A DNA stretch of 64,000 nucleotides from Quercus robur (lineage: Eukaryota > Streptophyta > Magnoliopsida > Fagales > Fagaceae): assembly GCF_932294415.1 (NCBI RefSeq), contig NC_065536.1:35212354-35276353 (forward strand). Reading direction: 5' to 3'. Below the pieces are notes generated by a model. It saw only the letters and a program-made list of their open reading frames with translations. It searched no databases and was not told the origin of the DNA. This document shows positions 1 to 11,199 of this stretch, one piece after another; within the stretch, counting starts at the first letter, position 1; every line of letters begins with the position of its first letter. The position numbers and the translations under genes are program-made.

Positions 1-300
1 TGATCGAGTATTCTAGGTAGATTTACGGGCCTAAAGGGTATGCCCACCCTAGTGATGATGATGATGATGATGATGATGATAATGGTGGTGGTGGTGGTGG
101 TGGTGGGGACCCTTAGACAACTCCGAGCTATTGGCCAAAGAAGAGGCACTACCAATGATGATCCTACATTTCAAACACATAGACACAAACACAGACACAA
201 ACAACATAGCATATTTCTAGTTTTCTTTTCTTCTTTTTTTAGCATATATATCTTTTGCTCTTTAGATTTTATTTGAGACATTGGTTTTTATTTTAAGAAC
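1..300 (+). pseudogene. 3' end of an Asp-rich retroelement-associated ORF (relic)
   Basis: The plus strand reads as a short open stretch that runs into about nine Asp codons (GAT repeat) and then Gly codons (GGT repeat). AT-rich sequence follows, with a phrase (tttatttgagacatt) that recurs near 28090. The relic at 27850-27960 has the same order: a short ORF with a Tyr-rich core, an Asp tract, and the same downstream AT-rich phrase. I read both as the 3' end of one unidentified ORF carried by the local LTR-element family. The reading frame is broken and the window starts inside it. I do not recognise the protein family. Confidence 0.4.
53..106. repeat. (GAT)n-(GGT)n microsatellite
   Basis: A run of GAT triplets passes into GGT triplets. 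In frame it would encode an Asp tract then a Gly tract, so it may be the expanded acidic tail of the ORF relic that contains it. Confidence 0.9.
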
Positions 301-724
301 ATCTTTATATTTCTTGCTTTTATTTTAGGACATGTACTTATTTTACAACTCATGGGAACTTTGGATATATGTGTATTTTATTCCCTCTCGCTTTTCCTTT
401 TCTTTTTCTCTTTGATGTGTGACAATTTGAGCTTGAATCTGCCTTGAGTATTCCCTTAGGCCATAGGAGTTATGAGAGAAGCCTTAGTAAGGAAATCACA
501 CTCCAAATAAGAAAGGGAATCTGAAACCCTAATGACCCTATACAAGAATACGTGCGCTTGCATATGTAGGCATTGACCATGCGTATGCATCTAGGACCAT
601 GCGCACGCATGCCGTTAGACAAAAAAACCCTAGCCAACTTCTTTCACTATAAAACAGCCATGGGATGCTTCCAAACCTTCATAAAACGTGGTTTAAACCA
701 AGGAAACATTCTGTAAGGTGCCCA

Positions 725-922
725 ATGGCAAAATTCACTCCTTTGGAGGTCTTGATGTGGATTAAGAAGCTTAACCTTAACTTCAAAGATGCTCTCATCC
801 CTCTTGGTCTTTTTTGTATTTCTTTCTTCCATCAAATAAAAGTGAATGAGCCTCTTCTACATGCTGCCACTGAATTTTGGATCCCTACTCGACATGTTTT
901 TCATTTTGGATCCCTAGTTTAA
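725..922 (+). pseudogene. N-terminal fragment of a DUF7745-like retroelement ORF
   Basis: From the ATG at 725 the product begins MAKFTPLEVLMWIKKLN and reaches IPTRHVFHFGS before a stop. The relic at 28518 has the same start (ATGACAAAATTCTCTCC, then WVSKLN) and the same later motif (IPSRHVFQFNG). I know this pattern from a plant protein class found repeatedly in LTR elements and labelled DUF7745 or plant-mobile-domain-like. I assign the label from remembered motifs, so it is tentative. Only about 65 residues remain; the sequence then switches to LTR-like DNA in the opposite orientation, so the gene is truncated. Confidence 0.45.
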
Positions 923-924
923 AT

Positions 925-1197
925 GTAGATAACTTGTCTTACATAGTTTTTGAAACCCTAGCATATGCACGCTTGCACATATATGTGCATGCATGCAAGT
1001 GTATGTGCACGCATTTTAAGCACACATACAGAGAGCACATGTATGCAGAGCTTGAGCATGCATACGCATATGCATGTATGCATACGCACACTCTAGGGTT
1101 TTCAATGCCTTTCTTTTCCAACCTTAGGCTTTAGAATTCTAACATCATTAGGGAATGGGGGCCCGAGTTGTAAAGGGTACAAAATGCGATATCTACA
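925..1197 (-). mobile_element. LTR end fragment (minus orientation)
   Basis: The minus strand starts TGTAGATATCGCATTTTG at 1197. The same terminal sequence occurs at 21326, 25859 and (plus strand) 49974, where longer LTRs follow. The body holds the gcatgcatac-type alternating purine-pyrimidine tract common to this LTR family. Only the outer ~270 bp is present; no primer binding site or partner LTR is visible. Confidence 0.6.
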
Positions 1198-1429
1198 ACC
1201 CTTTATATCTCTTGTTTATTCAACCATATATCTTGTGTTCATCTAACTTTAAAGGAAAAATAAAAGGTGTAAAATTGAGTGGGTGCCACTATTTTGTCTA
1301 ACTGGGAATTAATCCTATTGATTATTTACTCCCCCAATTCCATGAAGTAGGTGAAACATTCTGATCTTCCTTTCTTACACTAGCAAAAAGCAAACTAAGA
1401 AGATCCAAGGAAATGTCCTCACTTTCATC

Positions 1430-1432
1430 TTA
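1430..1432. repeat. Target-site duplication TTA, left side of Harbinger element
   Basis: TTA directly precedes the left inverted end at 1433 and is repeated directly after the right end. Confidence 0.8.
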
Positions 1433-2205
1433 TGCTCTATTTGTTTTGCTGGAAAACCTTCTATATAAATAGTTTTCCACATTTTTTAGCACTTGGTAAT
1501 ACACAAAAAAAAAAAAAAAAAAGGTCAATGGAAAACTATCTTTAGTCAACAAAAAACTCTAATAAAAATAAGGCTTATTTTCTATTAGATGTTTTCAATT
1601 TTTTTTTTTGAAAACAATCTCTCTCTCACGCATCACATCTCCTATAAATATCATATTTTTCTTTAACCTTTATAGTCGTGGGAAATTGAAATTATTTTGG
1701 TGCCTACTCTCTCTCACAATCTCACGGTAAGCTTTCTCAGTTTTCTCTGTTCCCTATGCTTTTTATCTCCTCTCATACTCTCACTATCTCTCCCCCTTTG
1801 GTCTCTCCTCTTTCCACAGATTTCTCTTTATTTGTCTCTCACGGTCAACAACTCTTCCTTGCAAAGGTATTTATTTCATTCCTCTCTACCAAAACCCCAA
1901 TTTTATTAGATAATCAGTGTTCTTGTTTGGTGTTTTTTTTTTCCAATGTTGTGTTAGTGGTTTTTGAGGGTTTAGTTGTGTTTAACTCTCTGTTTTTATT
2001 TTATTTCTATTTGTATATGTTGGTTGTACACATATTTGATTGAAGGAATCAAGGGAGGATGGCTAGGATAGGGTGGGTTTTATTTGAGCTTGGTTTTATT
2101 TCTTCTCGATTTGATGGATTCCTGTCTAGACTACTGCAGAATTTTGAGCTTGCTTTTATTTTTTCTCACTGTGAATTATGCAGATTATGTAATGCCCTAT
2201 TAGTA

Positions 2206-2563
2206 ATATTAGATTCCTGTCTTAATGTCTGGGGAATTAAAATTATTAAAGTTTTTTTTTTTTTTTTTGGGTCCTTGTTTTGAGAAAATTACTCAACTGC
2301 CAATAGGAAACTGGGGGATGAACTGACTCGAACATGTCAACACAGCAACGAGTATAGAGAAAATGTCCCTCCTTCACCAAACAAAGTAACATCTCCATAT
2401 TAGATTCATGTCTTAAGGTCTGGGGAATTAGAAATATTAAAGAGTTTTTTATTTTATTGTTGTTGTCGTTCTTGTATTGAGAAAGTTCCTCATCTGCTAA
2501 TTGGAAATTGGGACTCAAGCATGACAACACAGCAACAAGGAGCAAATGTCCTTCCTTCACCAT
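2206..2563. repeat. Imperfect tandem duplication, period about 190 bp
   Basis: The phrase tagattcNtgtcttaa-gtctggggaatta occurs near 2209 and again near 2401. Each is followed by attattaaag, a T-rich run, a gagaaa-tt-ctcaNctgc phrase and a final aatgtcc-tccttcacca. It lies in the 5' leader or intron region of the Harbinger element, upstream of the transposase exon. Confidence 0.7.
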
Positions 2564-2787
2564 CTATTCCCCTGTCAATTTTTAGCCTTTAATAACAAAC
2601 TCTAGAGTTATTGTTTCTAGTACTTATGGAGTGATGATTTTATTACCTTTTAGTTTAGTCTCATCAAATTTAAAGTGGACAGTTTTTTATGAAGTGTTTT
2701 CTTTAAGTACTTGTATTATATGAGTGCTTTCTTTAAGTACACATTTAATTCATAATCATAATTTTTTTTTTTTTTTTGGGAATATAG

Positions 2788-4132
2788 ATGGATAACCCAT
2801 CACTTCCTGCTGCCATAATGGGGGCAACTACATTCGTTATTGCTTTGGGTGTTGTTCTTTTGAAAGGGCTGAGATTTAGGAGAGTTAGACCTAGAGAACC
2901 TCATGTCAATTGAGAGTATGAAAGAGAGACATATATGAATGATATTCTTTGCAGAGATGATACGCATTGTCTCTATAATATAAGGATGAGACCCATTGCT
3001 TTTTATGCGCTATGTAAAAAATTTTAAGTGAGAATCTACTTCAAGAGACCATTCATATGTCCATTAAAGAACAAGTTTTAATTTTTTTACACACTATTGG
3101 GCATGATGTGAGATTTTGAGTTGTTGGTGGGAGGTTTTGTAGATCAGTTGAGACAGTGCACCGATACTTTAGGCATGTCTTTAGAGCAGTTTTGCAATTA
3201 TAAAAACACATGATTAGAGAACCTGACAAACATACACCCTTGGAGATAAGAAATAGCAGTAGGTTTAACCCCTATTTCAAGGTAAATTCCAAAGGCTTTC
3301 ATTTTCCATATTTTTATACGTATAAAGATATAAGATAAATGTAATTTATATTGGTTGTAATTAGGATTGTGTGGGAGCTATTGATGGAACTCATGTTCAT
3401 GCACCTGTTCCAATTTAAATACAAGGAAGGTTTCATAGTTGAAAAGATGGTACAACACAAAATGTCCTCACTGCTACTACCTTTGACTTAAAATTCACTT
3501 ATGTATTAGCTGGTTGGAAAGGAAGTGCACATGATTCACATGTCTTAAATGACACACTCTCTAGGCAAAGGGGTTAAAAATTCTTGAAGGTATTAGAGGA
3601 GTAGAAAGTGATTTTATTATGGATAATAGCTTTTGGAGTGATTTCTTTTTCTTTCGACTATAAATGTGTAGGTAAATATTATCTTGGTGATGTTGGTTAT
3701 GAAGTTCGGAAAGGAATTATATCCCTTTATCGTGGTATTCGTTACCAATTGAAAGAGTTTACTGATAACCCGCCAAGAAATGACAAAGAATTATTCAATC
3801 TTCGCCGTTCTTCTTTACCCACTAGCATAGAGCGTTATTTTTGGGTTTTGAAGAACCATTTTCATGTGTTAGATGCAAAACCTTTTTGGTCATTCCCAAC
3901 ACAAGTGGATGTAGCCTTAGCTTGTTTCATAATTCACAATCACATAATAGGAGTTGACCCTTTAGACTTAATTATGAGAAATGGGCTTCATGGTAGTCTT
4001 CATGCAAATGAAAATACAAGTAGAAGAGTCCAACAATCACAAAGGGAAGTCCAAGAAGAAAATAGAGAATGGGTTCAGAAACGAGATGATATTTGTTGTG
4101 ACATGTGGGAGGATTATAATGCTGTGGAGTGA
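2788..4132 (+). pseudogene. PIF/Harbinger transposase (broken)
   Basis: The first exon begins at the ATG at 2788 just after a splice-acceptor-like AATATAG. It encodes a hydrophobic start (MDNPSLPAAIMGATTF), reaches PREPHVN and then hits a stop. Helix-turn-helix remnants follow (LEQFCNYKN). A probable GT-AG intron lies at about 3282-3363. Next comes CVGAIDGTHVHAPVPI, holding the first catalytic Asp of the DDE domain, and then GWKGSAHDSHVLND with the second Asp near 3530. The 3608-4132 part is open: YYLGDVGYEVRKGIISLYRG, then TSIERYFWVLKNHFHVLDA with the third acidic residue (Glu of IER), then the family ending FIIHNHIIGVDP. Several stops and a probable frameshift near 3575-3660 make it non-functional. 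It cuts and pastes the element in intact relatives, acting in the nucleus. Confidence 0.85.
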
Positions 4133-4274
4133 GTTGGCTGTGTAATGGATTTTTTTTGGTTTCATATTTTCAAGACTTCTATGTTACAATTATTTTTGTT
4201 TGTCGTGGACATCCCCAATTCATATTTTGTATTGAATATTATTTATATTATTCTTTCATTTTGTCTCTTTTTCT

Positions 4275-4305
<31 letters not shown>

Positions 4306-4331
4306 GTGAATATCATTGTAATAGAATTGTA

Positions 4332-5375
4332 ATGAGAAATAAAAAGGATACTCAAAAGGTCAAGGACACCAAGACTAACTTCAGGTGGTCACGACCAATG
4401 CGGAATTTATTACTTGAGATACTTGCAGATGAGGCTCTTCATGGAAATAAGCAATCGATCACATTTAAACATGCACCATATGCAAAAGTAGCTGAAGCAA
4501 TTACTGAGAAATTTATGATTGAATGTGCTCCAAAGCATGTGGAACATTGCTTTAAAACCGTCAAAACCAATTGGAATACAATTGCATTGCTTCGTGATAA
4601 GAAAAGCGGGTTTGGATGGAATGATGATTTGAAAATAATCACAAGTTATAGGGCAGTGTATGATGAAGAAGTTGAGGTAAAAAACTTTTATTATTTTTAT
4701 TTTATAGGTAGAGACTTTTTAGTTTGTATCATTGTAAAGTTTAAATGTTTTCACTACTCTTATTGCTCTCATAATAGTTTATGACTCTTTTCCTTTTCTA
4801 TTTTTTATTTTTTATTTTTTATTATAATTGTTTCTTTTCCTTTCTTTACATAGGTACATCCCAATCATGTACAATTTCTAAACAAGAAAATTGAGATGTT
4901 TGCTGAGATGGCTTAAATTATGGATAAGGATACAGCTACAGGAGGTTTTTCCAAGAGAGTTGGTGATATAGGTGTAGAAGCATTAGATGACTCACTTCCG
5001 CTTGTTGATGCTGATGTTGATGACGTATCCAAAAAAAAGCAAGTTGATCCCTCACATGTGACCTCAAATGAAACAAGGTCTCACAAGAAACGAAGTCATG
5101 CTACTATGATTGAAGATGTTGTTTACCAAGATTTGTCTATACAACTTGGTAAGGTTGCTTCTGCAATAGAAAAGATTTCTAAAATTCAACTAAATTTTGA
5201 TAGTCTTTATGAATAAGTTATGAAGATGGACGGGTTTGAAGTAAATATGCTTGCGTTTGCATTTGACCATTTGAATGGGGATGAAAAACAAGTAAGGTCA
5301 TTCATGTTGAAAAATGACAAGCTCTGTGGACAATGGCTGCAGAACTTCTTTGACAATTATTTAAGCCAATTTTGA
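4332..5375 (+). pseudogene. Myb/SANT-like DNA-binding protein of the Harbinger element
   Basis: Exon 1 (4332-4675) encodes RWSRPMRNLLLEILADEA, then a second helix region and TVKTNWNTIALLRDKKSGFG. This is the trihelix-like Myb/SANT pattern of PIF/Harbinger ORF1 proteins, which bind the element's ends and help the transposase. A GT-AG intron is likely at 4676-4855: joining VEV to VHPNHVQFLNKK keeps frame. Exon 2 reads on through two single stops (about 4914-4916 and 5214-5216) to a natural end LSQF at 5375. The middle is acidic (DDSLPLVDADVDD) with a basic NLS-like patch (SHKKRSH). With only two in-frame stops it is a young pseudogene. It lies downstream of the transposase on the same strand. 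Confidence 0.75.
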
Positions 5376-5910
5376 TTATATTGGTGCATTTTTGTTAGAA
5401 TTTAGGTGTTTCTATTTGGAGAATTTGGCATTTTGATATTTATCAAACTATTTGGTGTCTGGTTTGTAGGTTTCTAGATCATTTAATGGGCATTGGTTTG
5501 CAACTTTCAGTCCTTTTGTTTCGTAGGCATGTGGAACTGGATGCAACTTTCAGTCCTTTTGTTGGCTAAAAATCATTCTAATTTGGAATCATTGGTTTGC
5601 CATTGTTACTAGTGGATATTGATTGCTACTTGACCATGGTATCAAAAAATAAAATAAATAAAAAAATAAAAAATTAGACTGTCAGTCTTTGAGATAACTT
5701 CCTGCTACTAGACCAGGTTTGACTGAATTGATCCAGTCATACGTAGAATTAAGAGTCAAGATTACGTGAAACAAATTAATGCAAGACACTCTTGTTCATT
5801 GCTGAAGCTTAGATTTATACAATTTACAATGTTATAGTAGTTTAAGCGCCAGTTTCAACCAAGAACTAGTTCGAGTCAGCACAATGCAGTTTTTTACCTT
5901 CAATACGGGT

Positions 5911-6028
5911 AGTTTTTTTTTTTTTTTTTTCTTCTCTTTCCCCTGTTTTTGGTATGCTGGAAGAGGGTACATACTGTGTAATACGACTTATATCAATAAA
6001 ATTTTCTATCTCTTACCTCAAAAAAAGG
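5911..6028 (+). mobile_element. Short LINE-type 3' tail insertion
   Basis: The stretch ends atcaataaaattttctatctc followed by ttacctc and an A run, a common 3' tail of plant RTE/L1-like retroposons. Short copies of GGGTAG lie just before the leading T run (5905-5910) and just after the A run (about 6028-6033), which may be a short target duplication. No coding sequence remains. It is nested in the Harbinger element. Confidence 0.4.
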
Positions 6029-6261
6029 GTAGAATCTAATACATTTCAATGTATTTTATGTTGGTTTTAAGCACTTACCAAACACCGAAAAATGAGATAA
6101 TTTTTCAAAAAATGTTTGTAAATACCAAACACTAGAAAACACTCTCAAACCCATTTTTAAGGTCGTTACCATACACCGGAAAATAAGATAATTTTTCAAA
6201 AAATATTCTCTGAAAAATGACCAATTTTCCAGAAAACATTAATGCTGAAACAAACAGAGCA

Positions 6262-6264
6262 TTA
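6262..6264. repeat. Target-site duplication TTA, right side of Harbinger element
   Basis: TTA directly follows the right inverted end at 6261 and matches 1430-1432. Confidence 0.8.
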
Positions 6265-9066
6265 GGCTTCACCGCCTAGAATTTCCCTGCAAACCCTAGG
6301 CATCACCATCTAGGGGCGTTTGGCATCACCACCAAACAGACAAAACAAAGGAGGTAACATTTCTCAACTCATAATAATATTATTCTTATTCAAATTCAAC
6401 TCCCTTTCACCGTTGAGGGAGTATTAGTTAAATAGGGCTTCGGAGATCACACCAATATGGAAAATATCTAATTTAAATCCCTAAAAACCCTCAACATTAA
6501 TAACCAAGTTCAAATTCAAAAACAATATTAATTGCAAATTAATCTTGGTTTCCTGCATCAACTCACCTAAAGTGAACTATGGAAATTGCTTAAGATATAA
6601 GTTCTAACAAACAATCAAAAATTAATTTAAGAGAATACCCAAGAAACCGCTTTGGTCTAGCACTCAAAATCATTTAGACATAACATTTGTCATCTACTGT
6701 ACAGGTTGAGTGAGAAATCTAGGTTAACAAATCAGATTTTTCCTAGGAAATTTATCCTTTGCAATAATAAATCTGTTTTCATCTCAATTCCAAGAGGAGA
6801 AAAAAAAAATTATAAAAAGATTGTTACATAATTTGCTTGATAAAAGACTTGACTACAAAACAAAGTTTTGCAACCCAATCAATACTCCTTTTATTGTGAA
6901 TATCTTTTCTTTTTCATAGCTCCAAACTTGTCAACCGAAAATCTAAGTCAATTACAAGACAACTTAAATTGAAATCAATGTTCCAAAAAAAAAGTCCACA
7001 CGTTACTTTTCCCTTCTTCTGCCTTAATTCTATTGGTTTTTTTTTTTTTTTTCCCCAGAATTTTACAAAGAAAACGTGGAAAGCACAGCTGCGACTGATT
7101 ATAAAATGAGGCTAAGGTTTGTCCATTCCTCAGCTTTATTTAATTACACTTGTGCCCCAAGGTTTAAGCTATTAGCCTAAGATTCTTGAAACAATTAAGA
7201 GACACAACCTAAAAGATCCAATTTGTTACTATGTCACAAATAATATTTTTCTTAGTGTCCACATGACTCTCTTCTGTTCTTTTTTCATTATTATTTTTAA
7301 CATCAACTTTAGGATTTAATCATTCCTATTTAAATCCTAACCTAATACTAATTTATCAAGTCCTAACCTAAGACTAATTTATCATACAATTTTATTGAGA
7401 ACAGATGCACAATCCACCAAAGAATTCACTCTGTTGTGACTCTAGGAAACAGCTACTCAGCACTCTTACCAATATTACAACCCACCCTTCTACCAACTCA
7501 TTAGACCTATGTACTCTTTGGCTAATATGAAAAATTGCCTTTACTAAAACCAGCTACATTCCCTCCATCAAGTAAGTCTTCCTCACTATTGAGGACCTGA
7601 TCCCATAAGGGTTATTTTGGTCTTTTACCTTCTTCATCAACATATTCCTCAGAATCCACATCATAGTCACCCGCAGCATCACACTCCTCATCAATTAATC
7701 CATATTGCTCATCACCACTAACAACCATAACACACAATTCTTCAACCACTTGCCTCCTTTATATCTACCCTTAACACCCACACCCCCCCCCCCCCCCCCC
7801 CCTTCCTCTCTTCCCTTTCTTCTCTCAGTTGAACACTTTTATTTCCTTTTCTCTAAGTATAAAAACAGTGACACCAAATTGGGCAGGGGTTAGCAATAGA
7901 TAGTACTACAACTGGCAAACCTTGATGACAGTCAACCATTTTCAATACATCTTGGTCCTTTTTATTTTATTTTTTGACACCAAACCATCATCAAGACTCT
8001 TATATAAAATTCCTTATAATAAATTAAATTACCATGCATGTACCCATATGATTTCAACATACCCTATGTTGGCAGCTTTTTTGAGCTTGGCCAATGTTGG
8101 TCATTGGAGGGTTGGCTTGCTCTCCCAGGTTAATTTTTGGGAGTCAAGCCCAAAACTAGACATCAATCCAAAGAAGACCGATGTTTACTGGTGCACTTTC
8201 ATGTCCTCCAAAAAAAAAAAAAAAAAAAGAAGAACAATGATGTGAAAAAATATAGTAAAGATAGTGAATGATCTTTAATTTATGTCTAGTGCTAAAGTGA
8301 AAGACAGAATTGTATAGGTACAGCAATAAAATGTAAACAGGAAAAATGAATGTCCAACACTCCAACAGTAAGTTAAATAGAATAATGTAGGTCTAGTGGT
8401 GAGATAAATGTGAAACAAAACAGTTCTAGTGGTTAGTATGGTTGTGAGTCCAACTATAAAATATCAATAAAAAAAAAGTTCAATGATTAGTGGATCCAAA
8501 AATAGAGAAACAATAAACCATAACAAGTTTTTCCATGATAATTTCATATTGAAGGGGTAACCTTGAGTGTGATGGAGGGGAGTATTTAACCAACCACGCA
8601 TGAGGATTAGTTGGGCAAGTCCCTTTGTTGTCACTAACATGGAAGGATATGGGTCTCCTTAATGAGAGGCTTTTACCATCCTTGAGAAGGGATTTTAGTG
8701 GATTGAAGTGAGGAAGAGAGTAATGATGTGTGGAAATAAGTGTATGCGATGTGTTTAGCCATAGGCAGCAGATGGCATGAGTTTTCTGAGTGCTTTTGAT
8801 TCTGATGTGGAAATTAATTTCCAGACAGCTCTACTCTACTCTTCTCTACTCTTCCTCCATCCAATCAGACCATTAGTGTGCTTCTCAGTCCCTTTAAGTA
8901 AGGTTAAAGGGTCAAGTTTGAAAACAGAAAGTATGTAGGAAAAGGGGCTGAAAATTGAATGTGTATTGGTGGTTTTCCTCTTTTGGATAGCGAGTATTGA
9001 TAGCCCACATAGTCCTTGGCTAGGCATGTCAGTGGGAAAGTTTGAGTCATTTGCTTGACTTTATAT
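6265..9066. other. Intergenic DNA without a recognisable gene
   Basis: I found no coding sequence I can support here. It is AT-rich with scattered homopolymers. Notable are a run of 20 C at 7783-7802 and an A run at 8210-8228 that follows a non-repetitive stretch from about 8030 and could be the tail of an old retroposed piece. Short open frames in this region lack family signals. Confidence 0.6.
7783..7802. repeat. Poly-C run (20 bp)
   Basis: Twenty consecutive C bases after a CACCCACA stretch. Runs of this length are unstable and prone to sequencing error. Confidence 0.9.
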
Positions 9067-9310
9067 AAGTTGTGTTGATTGCTTCGGGTGTTCTCATTTT
9101 TACTTTGTTTAGATGGACAAATGCTTCCGGTGTTTTCTTTTCTATTTCTTTGTCAGATTTGCTTGATAGATGTAGTCTTAATACTTCTTAGTTCTGTTTG
9201 TTCACTTGCTTACCTTAGTACACAACCTATGTGCTTTGGCCTTCTTGTGTATGTTTTCCTATCAATGAAGCTTATTACTTATCAAAAAAAAAAAAGTTGT
9301 GCTGATTGCT
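9067..9310 (+). mobile_element. 5'-truncated LINE (L1-type) 3' end with 17-bp target duplication
   Basis: The ~210-bp body (9084-9293) ends with ttattacttatc and an A run. The L1 at 9681 has the same tail sequence in reverse orientation. The flanks AAGTTGTGTTGATTGCT (9067-9083) and AAGTTGTGCTGATTGCT (9294-9310) form a 17-bp duplication with one mismatch, the mark of target-primed reverse transcription. Nothing of the ORFs survives. Confidence 0.8.
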
Positions 9311-9529
9311 GTGCAGGTATGTAAAGTCTTAAATCAGGCATTAAATGTCGATCAAACTAAAGAGACATGACCCACTTTCCAAAAGAGTGTTTGTGTGTTA
9401 TGGACAATGAAAACACTGCTATGCACTACTCTTTCTATAACCTAGAAAGCTGTTGACGCATGCAATCTGGAATTTTATTATTGAGTGAGTGGAGAAAATA
9501 ATAATTGATTAGAAGAAATTTAATCTTTT

Positions 9530-9680
9530 GAAGGATGGAAGGCTTACTGTTGTGAAGAATAAATAGTCTAGTCTTTTGACATATTTTTCTCATTTTACCA
9601 TTCATATCCACATTGCTTGCAGAATGGGAAGCTAAAGCATGACTTCTTGTGGGACTTCTAGGGGGTTGGGAATTATGAAG
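9530..9680 (+). pseudogene. L1 reverse transcriptase relic, left part
   Basis: Plus-strand translation, with one frameshift, gives DGRLTVVKNK, then SSLLTYFSHFTI, then KLKHDFLWDF. This matches the L1 RT C-terminal pattern GGRLTLIKSVLSSLPTYF...RDFLWGG. The related part continues at 10917, on the far side of an L1 relic of opposite orientation. Stops are present. Confidence 0.55.
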
Positions 9681-10916
9681 TTTTTTTTTTGATAAGTAAA
9701 AGATATATTGATAAAAAAGGGGAACACCCTAGTGCACAGGAAGTGTACAAGGGAAAAGAAATCAAATACAAAAAATACAAGAGTCTAGGAAATCAATAAA
9801 AGAGGGGAAAGATTTATCTTGCAAAGCAAACAACCAATCCCTTAAAGTTCTAAAAAAGAGAAGCTTGAGGTCAGGAATAGAATTCTCAGTATCTTCAAAA
9901 CATCTACTATTCCTCTCCCTCCAAAGACACCACAATAAGCAATGAGGAATGATGGACCAAATATAACCATTTCGATGACGACCAAAGCTGCCTTGCCAAC
10001 ACCATAACAGCCCCAGAACAGAGTGCGGCATAACCCAAGAAACTCCAAAAAGGCCCAAAACCATAGACCATAGATCCGAAGCAAAAGGACAATGAAGAAA
10101 TAGATGGTCAACCGATTCATCATTTCTCTTACACATGTAGCACCAATCCAGAATCCACACCTTCCTTTTACGTAAATTATCAATCGTCAAGCATTTCCCT
10201 AAAGCAGCGGTCCAAACAAAGAAAGCTACTCTAGAGGGAATCTTTTGCTTTCATATACTTTTCCAAGGAAACCCAATGGAAGCGGTGCCAGCTAAAATTC
10301 TATAATAACCACTAACCAAGAAACCCTTAACTTTGTTAGGAATCCAACACATTTTATCCTCACCTCGCCCCCTTATATGCGAACCATAAATAGATGCCAT
10401 GAAGTCGGACATAGACTCTAGATCCCGAGCATGCACACTCCTAATGAATCTCACATCCCAAAAGAGGACACCATGAGCGAACATCATAAGCTCAGCCACA
10501 CTAGCATCCTTATTCCTACAAAATCTGAACAAGTCTGGAAATCTAACAGCAAGAGAAGTCTCTCCACACCACCGGTCTTGCCAAAATTTCACTCTAGATC
10601 CATCGCCAATATCATACATAATATGGTGAGAGAAAGAAGGCCATCCCTAACTGATATTTTTCCATAAACCAACACCATAAGGGCCAATCACAGCTCTGGA
10701 GAACCAGCCCCCCCACATACAACCATACTTTGTCTCTATCACTTGCCTCCAAAGGGCATCTACCTCAACCCCAAATCGCCAAAGCCACTTTCCAAGTAAA
10801 GCTTCATTGAAAAGTCTAATCTTCCTTATCCCTAAGCCACCCGCAGAAATAGGAGAACAAACGGTAGCCCATTTAACCAAATGGATTTTAGGATCCTCTC
10901 CAAGACTGCCCCACAA
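9681..10916 (-). mobile_element. 5'-truncated L1 LINE (minus strand)
   Basis: Read on the minus strand: [38 protein letters not shown] and [17 protein letters not shown] (10916-10647); DIGDGSRVKFWQDRWCG (from 10619); then a zinc-binding zf-RVT module, CYMCKRNDESVDHLFLHCPF, in 10190-9762. These are the standard order of the C-terminal third of a plant L1 ORF2. The 3' end has the tail ...ttttacttatc plus an A run (T run at 9681-9690 on the plus strand). One or two breaks lie near 10640 and 10250. The 5' truncation at about 10916 is typical of LINEs. Confidence 0.8.
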
Positions 10917-11190
10917 GAATTAAGCATTATTAGGACAATGGTTATGGAGATACAAAATGGGGTGAAATCATTTATGGAGATAGGTTATTGGCTAAAATTT
11001 GGTGACAGTGGGAGTCCGTGGAATATGAAGGGGATTAGAGGCTTTCATGTGATAGGTTTGTGTAAAGGTATCAGGAGTGGATGACAAGAAAAGTGCATTA
11101 AATTTATTGGAAGAGATGGTCAGAGAATTCACTGTTGGCATGATGCTTTAAATGGGGAAGGTAGACTGTATTGGAAGTGGTCATTGAGGT
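10917..11190 (+). pseudogene. L1 reverse transcriptase relic, right part
   Basis: With frameshifts the plus strand gives LLGQWLWRYKMG, SFMEIGYWLKFGD and later IHCWHDALNGEG, matching the L1 pattern [10 protein letters not shown]...DGSRVKFW. It appears to be the continuation of the plus-strand relic at 9530-9680, with roughly 35 residues missing between the two parts at the site of the minus-strand L1. Confidence 0.5.
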
Positions 11191-11199
11191 CCAATGTTT

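Larger units (their letters stand above)
1433..6261 (+). mobile_element. PIF/Harbinger DNA transposon, near full length
   Basis: The left end TGCTCTATTTGTTTTGC (1433) matches the reverse complement of the right end (TGCTCTGTTTGTTTCAG, ending at 6261). The trinucleotide TTA flanks both sides (1430-1432 and 6262-6264), the TWA target duplication expected of PIF/Harbinger. Inside, on the same strand, lie a decayed DDE transposase (2788-4132) and a Myb/SANT-like gene (4332-5375), the two proteins typical of the superfamily. A GGAAAA-containing subterminal motif also recurs at both ends. The coding regions carry stops, so the copy is not autonomous now. A small LINE-type tail (about 5911-6028) lies inside it. 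Confidence 0.85.

Noticed and set aside
939..1134. Cys/His/Tyr-rich frames on both strands
   Set aside because: They come from the alternating gcatgcatac tract in the LTR; not a zinc protein.
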